Positions 1 through 6,345 of a DNA stretch of 7,390 nt are shown piece after piece (the stretch's first letter is position 1; each line of letters opens with the position of its first letter). The notes beneath the pieces are model-generated. The model ran no database searches, was not told the origin of the DNA, and saw only the letters and a program-made list of their open reading frames with translations. Origin of the DNA: CBCXVS01 sp965178525. Its GTDB lineage: Bacteria > Tectomicrobia > Entotheonellia > Entotheonellales > Entotheonellaceae. The DNA is taken from contig CBCXVS010000337.1 in assembly GCA_965178525.1 (NCBI GenBank), forward strand, positions 1 through 7,390. Direction: 5' to 3'. The position numbers were made by a program, and so were the translations under genes.

Positions 1-64
1 CTCATGACAAAACCCCCTCATGTGTTGGGTCAACCGTTGACACGACCAGCAGTTAGAGCTTCAC
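1..64. other. Non-coding edge beyond truncated transpeptidase gene
   Basis: The transpeptidase frame on the minus strand stops at 65-67, and none of the three minus-strand frames of 1-64 continues the expected family sequence. The stretch contains an interrupted palindrome, GTCAAC-C-GTTGAC, at 29-41. It could be the scar of a deletion or the edge of an inserted element that lies mostly outside the window. No transposase or target duplication is visible, so this is inference only. Confidence 0.3.
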
Positions 65-953
65 TTAAGGCCATTCCGGCGTGACCGTCGTCCAGTCAAT
101 GGCCGATGCATCGATCGTACGTGTGGCTTTACCCCACCCTTGTACCACCTGCATACGGTTCCGGGTTAAATAGGTGGGATCCTCGATCACGCGAGGCAAA
201 ATCTCTTTCTCCGCAATGTTCGGCGGTATCTGCCAATAGGGACTCAGGACAAGGTATCGCATCGTCGCACGGAAGACAGGCGTGCGCCAGTCCTCCTCCG
301 GTTTGCCTACGATGACCCGCATGCGCATCACAGACTGGCCGTATTCGATCACATCCAGAGAAAAGGCCGGGATGTTGATCAAGAGGTACCGCTCCCCACG
401 TTCCTGCTCGTCACGCTGCCAGCGCTCCAGATTGCGCTCGATCCGGCGTATACGCTCCTGCACGGGAACGTTGAGCGTAGCCAGGGTTTTGGGGCCGACA
501 AGTCCATCCACTTTCAGGCCATGCCGACGCTGCCAGGACCGTACAGCATGATCGAGTTCCTCATCAAAAAACACGTCGGCAGCAGCGGGCCGTTCATCCT
601 GCAATGGGCTCTCATGCAGCAGCGGCTCCCTGAAATCGCCGGCCGCTTGCAACTGGGCGCGCAACGCGGCCACCCGCTCGCCGTCGTCACCCTGCCGTAA
701 GGTAGGCCCCTTGGGGTATCGTCGCCCAGCCCCTATCGGCGGCAATTTGGCGATATACATCCAGCGCCTGCTGCAGCCGGATATAGCCCGGTTCAAACCG
801 GTACCATGGCGCCTCCGCAGCTTCCATGCCATCTCCGGGATCGTCGTGTACCAGGTCAAAATCCAGAGCGGAGGTCAGCACGGGCTGGGCGAGATTGCCC
901 CAAGCCCATACCCAGGCCAACGCCGTGATGCCTACCACCCAACGGCTTACCAT
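65..953 (-). pseudogene. Murein L,D-transpeptidase (YcbB/LdtD-like), frameshifted and C-terminally truncated
   Basis: The intact family forms 3-3 crosslinks in peptidoglycan in the periplasm. Here the start is the ATG at 951-953, preceded on the minus strand by the purine-rich GGGAGAGGGG. The N-terminus (MVSRWVVGITALAWVWAWGN) is a signal peptide or anchor. Next come an 'RFEPGYIRLQQALDVYRQIA' type segment, a peptidoglycan-binding-1-like domain (LRQGDDGERVAALRAQL ... HAVRSWQRRHGLKVDGLVGP) and the first part of the YkuD catalytic domain (YLLINIPAFSLDVIEYG, MRVIVGKPEEDWRTPVF, YWQIPPNIAEKEILP). Two lesions are visible. The reading frame changes at about 707-716, next to a run of four C on the plus strand; removing one base gives exactly 295 codons. 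The frame then stops at TAA (65-67) just after 'VTPEWP', where relatives continue with the glycine-rich stretch and the Ser-x-Gly-Cys catalytic motif. Family members are usually around 500 residues or more, so the active site is absent and the product cannot be an active transpeptidase. The frameshift alone could be a sequencing error; the truncation is less easily explained that way. Confidence 0.85.
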
Positions 954-980
954 CACCCCTCTCCCTTCTATACGCAGGTC

Positions 981-1010
981 TTTATAGCTGTGTAGATGAA
1001 CTGATATGAA
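981..1010 (-). promoter_or_regulatory. Candidate promoter for the transpeptidase relic
   Basis: On the minus strand TTCATA (1005-1010) and TATAAA (981-986) are separated by 18 bp, about 30 bp upstream of the start codon. The match is fair at -10 and weak at -35. A transcription start near 974 would put the CRP-type site at 1026-1041 about 60 bp upstream, the usual class I spacing. This is prediction only. Confidence 0.35.
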
Positions 1011-1025
1011 AGGCTTCCCGAACTC

Positions 1026-1041
1026 TGTGAGTCGCCTCACA
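1026..1041. promoter_or_regulatory. CRP/Vfr-type operator, TGTGA-N6-TCACA
   Basis: The sequence TGTGAGTCGCCTCACA matches the core consensus of the CRP family (TGTGA, six bases, TCACA) in all ten defined positions. It lies between the divergent transpeptidase and ThDP-enzyme genes. Its centre (about 1033.5) is near -60 from the predicted minus-strand start and near -85 from the predicted plus-strand start, so either promoter could be its target. The binding protein itself is not in the window. Confidence 0.5.
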
Positions 1042-1048
1042 AGAGATA

Positions 1049-1064
1049 TATGATCATGATCATA
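1049..1064. promoter_or_regulatory. Perfect 16-bp palindrome, possible operator
   Basis: TATGATCATGATCATA reads identically on both strands and contains two overlapping-spaced TGATCA units. It lies 7 bp from the CRP-type site in the divergent intergenic region. Palindromes of this size are typical of sites for dimeric repressors such as GntR or TetR family members, but none is encoded here. Function is inferred from symmetry and position only. Confidence 0.35.
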
Positions 1065-1082
1065 GAACGTAGGCGCCTCTGC

Positions 1083-1111
1083 TTGCAATAGGGGTGTGCA
1101 GCAGGCACAAT
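1083..1111 (+). promoter_or_regulatory. Candidate promoter for the ThDP enzyme gene
   Basis: TTGCAA (1083-1088) and CACAAT (1106-1111) are separated by 17 bp, each matching the sigma-70 consensus at four of six positions. The predicted start near 1118 leaves a leader of about 33 bases that contains the AGAGGAG ribosome binding site. The match is modest. Confidence 0.3.
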
Positions 1112-1150
1112 AGCCACTTCTGTCGATCCTAGGCTAGAGGAGTGGACACT

Positions 1151-2938
1151 ATGCCTGCACATCGTGATCCAGCAACAGGATTCGCCACGCAACGACAGCC
1201 CCAATACGGCTCGGACGTGATCGTCGATATGCTTCGCGCCTGCGGCATCGAATACGCCGCCTGTAATCCGGGCGCCAGCTTTCGCGGCATACACGACTCG
1301 ATTGTGAATTACGGCGGCAATCATCTGCCGGAGTTCATTCAGTGCTGTCACGAAGAAATCTCTGTCGCCATCGCCCACGGCTATGCCAAAGCCACGGGCA
1401 CACCCATGGCCGCGATTCTGCACAATATCGTCGGATTGCAGCATGCCAGCATGGCCATTTTCAATGCCTAGTGTGACCGCGTCCCCCTACTCGCGCTCGG
1501 CGCCACCGGGCCGATGGACACGGACTTGCGCCGGCCGTGGATCGATTGGGTGCACACAGCTTTGGTCCAGGGTAACTAGGTGCGCGACTATGTCAAATGG
1601 GACGATCAACCCCACACGCTGGCCAACGTGCCGGAATCCCTCTTACGCGCGTTGCGCATCACCCAGACCGATCCTCAGGGGCCGGTCTACATTTGTTATG
1701 ACGCCGGCATCCAAGAGGACGTCATGGCGTCGCCGATCATGCTTCCCGAGCCACAACGCTACGCCGCCCCAGCGCCGCCGCAAGGGCATCCGGATGCCTT
1801 GCAACGCGCCGCGGACCTGCTAGTCAATGCCAGCGCTCCCGTCATCATTGCCGATCTCATGGGACGGCATCCTGACGCGGTGGACCGTCTGATCCAGCTC
1901 GCCGAGTTATTGGCATGTCCCGTCATCGACCGCGGCGGCCGTTTTAATTTTCCGAATACGCATCCCTTAGAGTTGACCGATGCCGCGGCGGAACTTCTGC
2001 CGCAAGCGGACGTGATTCTCGCCCTTGATGTCCTCGACCTCTTCGGTGCCCTTGGGAGTGTGGACCGCGCCACGCGGCTGTTTCAACCGGCGACCGCGCC
2101 CCACACCCAAATCATTCATATCACTATGGGCGATCTCTTCGTGCGCAGTTGGGCGGCCGACTTTGAACGGCTGCCAGCCGTCGACTTCCCGATCACGGCC
2201 AATACGGCGGTCGCACTCCCCGCCCTTCTGAACCTGTGCCGGGAACGGCTCGCAACATCCGATCGCGCCGCGCGCACGGCTCGTGCCACGCAACTCGGGC
2301 AGCGCCACACAACGTTACGTCAGCAGTGGCGGCAAACGGCACGTGATGCCGCCACGCAGCATCCGATTGCGGTGTCTACAGCTGTAGCAGGAATCTGGGA
2401 TGTGATCAAGGACGAAGACTGGGTGCTGGTGAACAATGCTGTGGGCGCATGGACTCGGCGCCTGTGGCAGTGGGAACATCCGGGCTGCCATCTCGGGTCC
2501 AGCGGCGGCGCCGGCTTGGGCTACGGTATGGGCGCGGCGTTGGGGGGCGTGCTGGCGCACCAGGGCAGTGGGAAATTGTGTATCAACCTGCAAGCCGACG
2601 GCGATCTGCTCTATACGCCCAGCGCCCTGTGGACGGCGGCACATCACCAGTTGCCTCTACTCGTCGTGATGTTTAACAATCGCTCCTACTACAACTCCGA
2701 AGAACATGCCATCAACATCGCGCGCGTCCGGGAACGGCCCCGAGAACGTGCTGGCATCGGTACTCGGCTCGACGCGCCTCCCGTGGACTTTGCACAGCTC
2801 GCCCGGGCCTATAGCTTGTACGGCGAAGGGCCTATTGAAACCCCTGAGGCGATTCGGCCCGCCCTGGAGCGCGCCATGCGCGTGGTCAAAGAGGAAGGGA
2901 AGCTAGCGCTGGTCGACATTGTGATGCAAGCGCGTTGA
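1151..2938 (+). pseudogene. Thiamine diphosphate-dependent decarboxylase/carboligase (acetolactate synthase-like) with two in-frame TAG codons
   Basis: This is a COG0028-type ThDP enzyme: such proteins decarboxylate 2-oxo acids or join the resulting unit to a second carbonyl compound. The ATG at 1151 is chosen because AGAGGAG (1136-1142) sits 8 bp upstream; the GTG at 1142 overlaps that site. The frame is 595 codons, normal for the family. The N-terminal pyrimidine-binding domain carries HEE with the expected catalytic Glu at codon 68 (CHEEISVAIAHGYAKATG). A central domain follows (NASAPVIIADLMGRHPDAVD). The C-terminal pyrophosphate domain has the metal/ThDP motif from GD (484-485) to NN (509-510). 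TAG codons occur at 107 (1469-1471) and 143 (1577-1579). Sequence on both sides continues in the same frame with conserved family features (AIFNA-stop-CDRVPLLALGATGP, then RPWIDWVHTA, QGN-stop-VRDYVKWDDQP). From memory of relatives, Trp is expected at the first site and Leu or Gln at the second. Single base changes explain both. The exact substrate is unknown. Sulfoacetaldehyde acetyltransferase, oxalyl-CoA decarboxylase and true acetolactate synthase are not distinguished here. Confidence 0.85.
1580..2938 (+). CDS. C-terminal ThDP enzyme fragment (452 codons) downstream of the second TAG
   Basis: This is the largest uninterrupted piece of the damaged ThDP enzyme. It starts with GTG immediately after the TAG at 1577-1579 and ends at TGA. 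It keeps the end of the first domain, the central domain and the complete pyrophosphate-binding domain (SSGGAGLGYGMGAALGG, ADGDLLYTPSALWTAA, MFNNRSYYNSEEHAINIARV). It lacks the catalytic Glu of the pyrimidine domain. ThDP active sites are formed between a pyrimidine and a pyrophosphate domain, so this piece should not be active by itself. No good ribosome binding site precedes the GTG. It would matter only if the two TAGs are read through or if a partner supplies the first domain. Confidence 0.6.
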   Translation: MRDYVKWDDQPHTLANVPESLLRALRITQTDPQGPVYICYDAGIQEDVMASPIMLPEPQRYAAPAPPQGHPDALQRAADLLVNASAPVIIADLMGRHPDAVDRLIQLAELLACPVIDRGGRFNFPNTHPLELTDAAAELLPQADVILALDVLDLFGALGSVDRATRLFQPATAPHTQIIHITMGDLFVRSWAADFERLPAVDFPITANTAVALPALLNLCRERLATSDRAARTARATQLGQRHTTLRQQWRQTARDAATQHPIAVSTAVAGIWDVIKDEDWVLVNNAVGAWTRRLWQWEHPGCHLGSSGGAGLGYGMGAALGGVLAHQGSGKLCINLQADGDLLYTPSALWTAAHHQLPLLVVMFNNRSYYNSEEHAINIARVRERPRERAGIGTRLDAPPVDFAQLARAYSLYGEGPIETPEAIRPALERAMRVVKEEGKLALVDIVMQAR

Positions 2939-2952
2939 CCGACCACTATCCA

Positions 2953-3273
2953 CTACCCACGACCCACAACATCCTGGCATGCCCGCTCGTACTGCGGCAC
3001 GAGCCGTGCCGCAGCCTGCTGCACGATCGTATGGATAATGCCATCGTATTGCTCGGTTAAATCGAGCAGCCAATAGACCATCATTTCCGCCACCCATTCG
3101 GCGGAGGTCTGTTGAGAGGCTGCCGCAATGTCCTCGATGGATACCTTCTGTGCACGATTCTGCCGCGCCTCCGGACGGTGCGTATCATCTTCTACGGCTT
3201 TTGCAGCGTATTCTGGCGGCGTTGCGGTGACGCTGTCCGTACGGGGTAGCGGCTCTCGTGTAGACAGAGCCAC
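2953..3273 (-). CDS. Probable C-terminal part of the ParB-like protein, separated by a TAG
   Basis: This stretch encodes 106 residues if begun at the GTG at 3271-3273, but that GTG has no convincing ribosome binding site. It is in the same frame as the ParB-like gene, and the frame is open from the TAG at 3301-3303 down to TAG at 2953-2955 (115 codons). The first third is hydrophilic and Pro/Thr/Glu-rich (STREPLPRTDSVTATPPEY), continuing the low-complexity linker of the upstream gene. The rest looks like a compact helical domain (VSIEDIAAASQQTSAEWVAE, MMVYWLLDLTEQYDGIIHTI). I do not recognise this domain. The best reading is one 313-codon gene with an internal TAG; two consecutive genes remain possible. 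The end lies 14 bp from the stop of the convergent ThDP gene. Confidence 0.55.
   Translation of the reverse strand: MALSTREPLPRTDSVTATPPEYAAKAVEDDTHRPEARQNRAQKVSIEDIAAASQQTSAEWVAEMMVYWLLDLTEQYDGIIHTIVQQAAARLVPQYERACQDVVGRG
2992..3014. other. Strong GC-rich hairpin (10-bp stem, 3-base loop)
   Basis: CTGCGGCACG and CGTGCCGCAG are perfect inverse complements separated by AGC. In the plus direction the hairpin begins 54 bases after the ThDP enzyme stop, so it could end or stabilise that transcript. No run of T follows on either strand, so it is not a canonical intrinsic terminator. On the minus strand it lies inside the coding sequence (AAARLVPQ), which may account for it in part. Confidence 0.4.
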
Positions 3274-3300
3274 AAACGCATCTTCATGCCGCCGAGACGG

Positions 3301-3894
3301 CTAGACGCGGTCATCCACGTCGGCATCATCCCATGGCAATGGCGTCCACGTATCCGTGTCCGGCGCGGTGGCCGTGGTTGTCGTGCTGGATGGGGTATGG
3401 CGCGGCGCCGCCGTACCCGGTGCTGTTGGCGCTGCCTGCGTGGCCGTTTCCGGCGCCTTCGCGACCAGCTCCTGGCGCAATTTGCCCACAAACGTATGGG
3501 TCACCCCGCACTGGCGTGCGATTTCCCGATTACTCCAACGCTGCCATTCTTCGTCCTGGAGCAAGGTCAGCACCGCCCGCCGTTTGTCGGCATTGGTCCG
3601 CCGCAAACCGTGCGTCACGTTGGCGCCGGTGGCGTACAGGACGGCGTCGCGTCGCGTGCCCTCTTGCACCTCGGCGGCCAAAACGGTCATGCCGTGTTTT
3701 TTGGCGGCAAAATAACGATGGAAGCCATCGGCCAACCAATAATGACTGCCATCATAAAACACCATCACGGGTGGGAAATCGGCTTCCACAGCCATGGCTT
3801 CCGTATATTCACTGAGAACCAGCTCATTGAGATATTCGCGCGGTTGCGTACCGCCATCCGTCCGGATGCTGTCAAGTGTCACGGTATCGAGCAT
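3301..3894 (-). CDS. ParB/sulfiredoxin-domain DNA-binding protein with HTH
   Basis: The 197-residue product has an N-terminal ParB/Srx-type domain (about residues 5-90: SIRTDGGTQPRE, PPVMVFYDGSHYWLADGFHR, AAKKHGMTVLAAEVQEGTRR) and a following helix-turn-helix (about 119-143: RWSNREIARQCGVTHTFVGK). DGFHR at 56-60 occupies the place of the GERR-type nucleotide-binding motif of chromosomal ParB. After residue 146 comes a Thr/Ala/Pro-rich disordered linker ending at TAG (3301-3303). Family members occur as single genes on mobile elements and chromosomes without a ParA partner; their targets are mostly unknown. The ATG at 3892-3894 follows GGTAAGGAA. On the minus strand a TATACT hexamer lies at 3967-3972 but without a recognisable -35. 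The gene could instead be transcribed with the peptidase gene 104 bp upstream. The TAG probably splits a longer gene, because the frame continues open to 2953. No parA or parS cluster is seen, so a role in chromosome partition is unlikely; transcriptional regulation is more plausible. Confidence 0.8.
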   Translation of the reverse strand: MLDTVTLDSIRTDGGTQPREYLNELVLSEYTEAMAVEADFPPVMVFYDGSHYWLADGFHRYFAAKKHGMTVLAAEVQEGTRRDAVLYATGANVTHGLRRTNADKRRAVLTLLQDEEWQRWSNREIARQCGVTHTFVGKLRQELVAKAPETATQAAPTAPGTAAPRHTPSSTTTTATAPDTDTWTPLPWDDADVDDRV

Positions 3895-3987
3895 ACGATT
3901 CCTTACCTTCTGCCTAGAGAACGCGCGTCAAGGGGACACCGAGAAAGAAACCAAAACACTTGACAGAGTATAGAGAACTTTGATGGC

Positions 3988-4022
3988 CTGCAGCCACCCT
4001 ACTTCGCTGCTTCCGGCTGCAG
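3988..4022. other. Inverted repeat around the peptidase stop codon
   Basis: CTGCAGCC (3988-3995) and GGCTGCAG (4015-4022) are perfect inverse complements with a 19-base loop containing the TAG of the minus-strand peptidase gene. No U-tract follows on the minus strand. It may form a weak 3' hairpin, but the long loop makes this uncertain. Confidence 0.25.
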
Positions 4023-5984
4023 ATACTTGGCAAACCACTCCAGGATAAAGCGAAAGCGCTCCAGCCGATGACGGGGTTTGCCGTTGCGCGACAGCTCGTG
4101 ATTCTCATCCGGAAAACGCACGAAGAGCACCTCCTTGCGCTGCTTTTTCAAAGCGATAAACAGTTGCTCGGCCTGCTCCATGTAACAGCGCAAATCATCC
4201 TCGGAGTGGATGATCAACAATGGCGTGGTGATTTCCTTCGCATACGTCAGCGGCGAATGATCGATGTACCACTGAATATTGTCCCACGGCAGATAGCCGC
4301 TCTCGAGTTCGGAAAAGGAGTGGCCGATATCGCTGGTGCCAAAAAGCGTGTAGGTGTTATTCACCGCCCGTTCCGAACAAGCCGCCTTGAAACGCTGCGT
4401 ATGGCCCACCGCCCAACTGGTCATAAAGCCGCCATAACTGCCGCCCATGACCCCCAACCGCTGTGGATCGATAAACTCACAACCGCGCAAAGCCTCGTCG
4501 AGTCCAGCCATGACATCCGTATAATCCCCGCCACCCCAGTCCCCAATGACAGATCGGGTGAAGGCTTCGCCATAGCCCTGACTGCCGCGCGGGTTGACGT
4601 AGACCACCGCGTAGCCCGCCCCGGCATACACTTGAAACTCATCAAAAAATGTACTGCCGTACTTCATGTGCGGCCCGCCATGGATGTTGAGCAACGCCGG
4701 GTAACGCTTGCCGGGCGTGAAGCCATACGGTTTCATCACCCAGCAATCGAGGTCAAACCCATCGCGGCGATAACCCAAACGTTGCGGCGTCGAGAGCGCC
4801 ACCTCATCCTGCCAGTCACGATTGAGATCGGTTAGTCGACGCTCACCCGTACCATCCCCATGACATAGGAACACCTCCGCAGGCGTCACGGCATCCGTCG
4901 CCGTAAACGCCAGCCGCGTCCCGTCACGCGATGCCGACAACCCCGTTACCTGACGAGCGCCGCCGATGATGCATGCCGGAGCCGCCGCACCAGTAGCCGA
5001 TACGCGGTACACATGCGTGTCGCCTCGCGCCTCCACCAACACGAAGAGCCCTGCGCCATCCGGCGACCAAATCGGCCGGGGCAGACTGGAAAAAGACGAA
5101 CAATGCCCATCAAAATCCGCGGTCAGACAGCGTGGCGTTCCGCCCGCGAACGGCACGGTGAAGACGCGTATATTGCGGCCCGATTCGTTGACATAACGAT
5201 GCCCCAAATAGGCCACCATCTGCCCATCCGGCGAGAAGCCCGGACACTCCAGCGGGCCGGCCGTATCCGTCAGGCGTTTGGGCTCGCCCCCCTCAGAGGC
5301 GACCACCCAGGCATCAGCTGCATGATCATAATCCCAATCCGTATGGCGCGCAGAGGCAAAAACCAGAAGCTGTCCATCGGGCGACCAAGCCGGACTCGCA
5401 TCCTCCCAATCGCCGTGCGTGAGCTGCTGGGGCTCGCCACCCGCAGCGGCGACAACAAAGATGTGCGGCCGGCGATCATACGTAAAGCCAAGGCCATTGA
5501 ACTTGTACTTCAGGATGCTAATCACCCGCACCGGCTTCGATTTACGCCGCTCCTCCTCGTCCTCCGGCTCCTGCCAGCCGCCGACGCGAGAGACGAACGC
5601 AAGCCGCGTCCCATCGGGCGACCACACCGGATCGGCCACCGCATTCTGCATGTCGGTGCACGGTGCCGGCTCTCCACCGTCGGCAGGCATGACATAGAGC
5701 TGCGGTTGGGCCTTTGGCCCGCGTGCGGCGATAAACGCGAGGCGTTGGCCATCCGGCGACCAGCGTGGCGTGGTATCCCGTCCGGGGCCGGTGGTAAAAC
5801 GCCGCGGCTCACCCCCCGCGGCGTCCACGACCCAAATATTGGCCAGATATTCATCGCGCTCGTCGGACAGGGTCGTGACGACAAACGCCACACGCTGCCC
5901 ATCCGGCGAGATCTGCGGATCGCTCACCCAGCGGATCCGGGTGATATCCTGCGGCGTCATGGCACGGCGATTGGTGCTGACCAT
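3999..5984 (-). CDS. S9 family serine peptidase (acylaminoacyl/dipeptidyl peptidase type)
   Basis: This 661-residue protein is complete and of normal length for the S9C group of the prolyl oligopeptidase family, which cleaves short or N-blocked peptides. The N-terminal half (about residues 20-370) is a beta-propeller made of repeated 'SPDGQ' blades (ISPDGQRVAFV, WSPDGQRLAFI, WSPDGTRLAFV, WSPDGQLLVFA, FSPDGQMVAYL, IWSPDGAGLFVLV). The C-terminal half (about 400-655) is an alpha/beta hydrolase domain. Its catalytic triad is visible: Ser516 in GGSYGG, Asp597 in HSEDDLR and His629 in FPDENHELSRNGKPRHR. No signal peptide is present, so the enzyme is probably cytoplasmic. The ATG at 5982-5984 is preferred because GGAGG precedes it by 9 bp; the internal ATG at 5958-5960 has no comparable site. 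The gene ends at TAG, which matches the expected C-terminus of the family (ILEWFAKYLQ plus a short tail). It lies upstream of the ParB-like gene on the same strand, and I see no functional link between them. Confidence 0.93.
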   Translation of the reverse strand: MVSTNRRAMTPQDITRIRWVSDPQISPDGQRVAFVVTTLSDERDEYLANIWVVDAAGGEPRRFTTGPGRDTTPRWSPDGQRLAFIAARGPKAQPQLYVMPADGGEPAPCTDMQNAVADPVWSPDGTRLAFVSRVGGWQEPEDEEERRKSKPVRVISILKYKFNGLGFTYDRRPHIFVVAAAGGEPQQLTHGDWEDASPAWSPDGQLLVFASARHTDWDYDHAADAWVVASEGGEPKRLTDTAGPLECPGFSPDGQMVAYLGHRYVNESGRNIRVFTVPFAGGTPRCLTADFDGHCSSFSSLPRPIWSPDGAGLFVLVEARGDTHVYRVSATGAAAPACIIGGARQVTGLSASRDGTRLAFTATDAVTPAEVFLCHGDGTGERRLTDLNRDWQDEVALSTPQRLGYRRDGFDLDCWVMKPYGFTPGKRYPALLNIHGGPHMKYGSTFFDEFQVYAGAGYAVVYVNPRGSQGYGEAFTRSVIGDWGGGDYTDVMAGLDEALRGCEFIDPQRLGVMGGSYGGFMTSWAVGHTQRFKAACSERAVNNTYTLFGTSDIGHSFSELESGYLPWDNIQWYIDHSPLTYAKEITTPLLIIHSEDDLRCYMEQAEQLFIALKKQRKEVLFVRFPDENHELSRNGKPRHRLERFRFILEWFAKYLQPEAAK

Positions 5985-6038
5985 ACCTCATGCCCTCCAC
6001 TTCCCTCCAATCCGTGATCAATCCAACCCACCGCGGTC

Positions 6039-6067
6039 ACCCTAGCATGTGGGTCTCATGGTGTCAA
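6039..6067 (-). promoter_or_regulatory. Candidate promoter for the S9 peptidase gene
   Basis: On the minus strand a perfect TTGACA (plus-strand 6062-6067) is followed after 17 bp by TAGGGT (6039-6044), which is preceded by TGC and so has an extended -10 element. The predicted start is about 50 bases upstream of the ATG. The -35 is excellent and the -10 weak. Confidence 0.4.
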
Positions 6068-6186
6068 AGTGGCGGTGGTCAACTTCTATGAAGAAGGGCG
6101 CAGGGAATAGGACGCCGGACGGCTAGCGGTGTCACTTGTGAGGAACGGGTGAACAGGGAATGCCTACAAAATCTGACAAATCTAGA

Positions 6187-6214
6187 TTGACCATGGCGTC
6201 GAGTCGTCTATACT
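6187..6214 (+). promoter_or_regulatory. Candidate promoter for the 287-residue protein
   Basis: TTGACC (6187-6192) and TATACT (6209-6214) are separated by 16 bp, each matching the sigma-70 consensus at five of six positions. The predicted start near 6221 gives a leader of about 125 bases, which contains the REP-like palindrome. This is the best-looking promoter in the window. Confidence 0.5.
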
Positions 6215-6262
6215 CTTGCGCATCGTCAATCACCCTGAACCAGCGTCGGCCAACCTACCGTT

Positions 6263-6288
6263 TATCGCGGCTAAAGCCGCTCCTACAG
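6263..6288. repeat. REP-like palindromic element
   Basis: The sequence contains the perfect palindrome GCGGCT-AA-AGCCGC (6267-6280) flanked by TATC on the left and TCCTACAG on the right. This closely resembles the Pseudomonas REP family, read on the other strand as TGTAGGAGCGGCTTTAGCCG followed by CG. Such elements are dispersed in many copies between genes and are mobilised by RAYT transposases. Here it is a single copy between the predicted promoter and the start codon, so a transcript would carry it as a hairpin. Only one copy can be seen, so its repeat status rests on resemblance. Confidence 0.6.
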
Positions 6289-6333
6289 GTTCGTCCATGC
6301 TCGGTCTCCACCGTGTGAATCTGCCTTGACCTT

Positions 6334-6341
6334 GGAGGTGA
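6334..6341 (+). promoter_or_regulatory. Strong ribosome binding site deciding a GTG start
   Basis: GGAGGTGA is an eight-base match to the anti-Shine-Dalgarno sequence. It ends 4 bases before GTG 6346-6348 (7 from the GGAGG core), which fixes that codon as the start of the following gene. Confidence 0.8.
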
Positions 6342-6345
6342 CTCG

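Noticed and set aside
1037..1444. Minus-strand open frame of 135 codons
   Set aside because: It overlaps the conserved pyrimidine domain of the ThDP enzyme on the other strand and runs through the divergent regulatory region.
1469..1471. Pyrrolysine or selenocysteine insertion
   Set aside because: The codon is TAG, not TGA, which excludes selenocysteine. ThDP enzymes do not use pyrrolysine, and relatives carry Trp here. A nonsense mutation is simpler.
3301..3894. Chromosome partition (parABS) locus
   Set aside because: No ParA ATPase and no parS-like 16-bp cluster is seen, and the ParB domain is of the solitary type with a DGFHR motif.
3286..3963. Plus-strand open frame of 225 codons
   Set aside because: Antisense to the ParB-like gene, whose domain motifs are convincing; the plus-strand product is low-complexity and Arg-rich.
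3960..3972. TTGACA on the plus strand as a promoter
   Set aside because: The TATAGA-like sequence follows far too closely, and transcription would run antisense into the peptidase gene; no gene would be served.
4068..4835. Plus-strand open frame of 255 codons
   Set aside because: Antisense to the catalytic domain of the S9 peptidase, including its Ser, Asp and His motifs, which are clearly encoded on the other strand.
5013..6017. Plus-strand open frame of 334 codons
   Set aside because: It is antisense to the well-supported S9 peptidase, shows only Arg/Pro/His-rich sequence with no domain, and is a normal by-product of GC-rich coding DNA.
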